From Gammaproteobacteria bacterium (GTDB taxonomy: Bacteria; Pseudomonadota; Gammaproteobacteria; Pseudomonadales; Azotimanducaceae_A), in contig JAPPKV010000190.1 of the NCBI GenBank assembly GCA_028819775.1, positions 9,583 to 15,884 of the forward strand: a stretch of DNA of 6,302 bases, written 5' to 3'. Under the pieces are notes generated by a model, which worked only from the letters and a program-made list of their open reading frames with translations, had not been told where the DNA came from and ran no database searches. Shown here piece by piece: positions 6,021 to 6,302 of the stretch; positions within the stretch are counted from its first letter, which is position 1; every line of letters begins with the position of its first letter. The position numbers and the translations under genes were made by a program.

Positions 6021-6094
6021 GACGCATTCCTTTCGTTGCCACCGAGAACGGTTCACCTGCCGCAACCGGGCAGCAATGCCGTCGCCGCGAGGCC

Positions 6095-6190
6095 TGCGAA
6101 TTTGCTGGACATCGGATCCGAGCCGAAAAAGGCGTGCCGAGTGTGCGAGATCTCCTACTCCATGAGAGCCCGGAGTCGCGTGTGTCCGGG
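6095..6190 (+). repeat. Dispersed ~100-bp repeat, copy 2
   Basis: The partner of the copy at 4777-4876, same orientation and about 1.3 kb away, so the two flank the barrel gene. It begins TGCGAATTTGCTGG, carries the 10-bp palindrome TCGGATCCGA, then GATCTCCTAC, and ends in GTCGCGTGTGTCCGGG, which extends into the 13-bp motif seen elsewhere. Confidence 0.55.
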
Positions 6191-6234
6191 ACCGGAGCCT
6201 CCGGGACCGGAGCCATCCGTCCTTACTCCGGTCC
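6186..6234. repeat. 15-bp tandem repeat plus 9-bp inverted repeat
   Basis: CCGGGACCGGAGCC-type 15-bp units repeat at 6186-6200 and 6201-6215 (14 of 15 identical). GGACCGGAG (6204-6212) pairs perfectly with CTCCGGTCC (6226-6234) over a 13-nt loop; the first unit offers the same arm, so two alternative hairpins are possible. No T-run follows. It sits directly at the end of the dispersed repeat. Confidence 0.55.
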
Positions 6235-6302
6235 GCTGAAGATCAGACACCGGACTCACCCTTTGGGTGCTCGGGCCTCACCGGCGTCCTGCAGCATGAG
6301 AG

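Larger units (their letters stand above)
5955..6302. other. Region upstream of barrel gene, no clear CDS
   Basis: It holds the barrel gene's Shine-Dalgarno (AGGAG, ending seven bases before the ATG), the TTCAGC operator candidate, the second dispersed repeat copy and the 15-bp tandem repeat with hairpin. At the right edge two minus-strand frames are open to stops at 6256-6258 and 6243-6245; either could be the last 14-19 codons of a gene beyond the window, but the fragment is too short to judge. A CACCC/GGGTG stem (about 6257-6269) has no T-run. Confidence 0.55.

Noticed and set aside
5955..6065. N-terminal extension of the barrel protein
   Set aside because: It would bury the signal peptide behind 37 basic residues, and AGGAG sits properly before the ATG at 5954.
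4777..6190. The two ~100-bp copies as ends of a transposon carrying the barrel gene
   Set aside because: They are direct rather than inverted, no transposase lies between them, and no target-site duplication is visible.
2145..6192. 13-bp motif copies as a CRISPR array
   Set aside because: Spacing is irregular (47 bp to kilobases), the repeats are too short, and no cas gene is present.

Overview
The window is GC-rich DNA from a Gram-negative bacterium. The evidence for that is an MdtK/NorM-type MATE pump and a signal-peptide-bearing beta-barrel protein ending in Phe. A proteobacterium is likely and a gammaproteobacterium plausible, but no marker gene settles it. Both strands carry real genes; most long alternative frames are arginine/proline-rich shadows.

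Layout. (1) Positions 1-1996, minus strand: a two-gene operon. A PAPS-dependent sulfotransferase (1115-1996) is followed, through an ATGA stop/start overlap, by a GT4-type glycosyltransferase (from 1118 to beyond the left edge). Its predicted C-terminal tail lies in a 45-bp-period repeat. (2) 1997-2255: a divergent promoter region holding two copies of a 13-bp motif. (3) 2256-3674, plus strand: a complete MATE-family cation-coupled multidrug exporter that keeps the three acidic residues used for ion coupling in NorM. (4) 3675-3794: a short convergent gap. (5) 3795-4507, minus strand: two adjacent paralogous coiled-coil genes. One is membrane-anchored with 11-residue repeats, the other is soluble with 7-residue repeats, and they share a C-terminal module. 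(6) 4508-5213: about 700 bp without a gene, rich in repeats and hairpins. (7) 5214-5954, minus strand: a small outer-membrane beta-barrel protein. (8) 5955-6302: its upstream region, with a direct-repeat operator candidate, a second copy of the dispersed repeat, and a tandem/inverted repeat near the right edge.

How the parts may work together. The sulfotransferase and glycosyltransferase probably build and sulfate a surface or secreted glycan. The MATE pump stands alone. The coiled-coil pair looks like one unit of unknown function. The least explained signal is a dispersed, same-orientation non-coding repeat of about 100 bp (4777-4876 and 6095-6190). Its 3' end resembles a short motif, GTGTGTCCGGGTC, found in three other places in the window. 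No complete, recognisable defence or mobile system is present.
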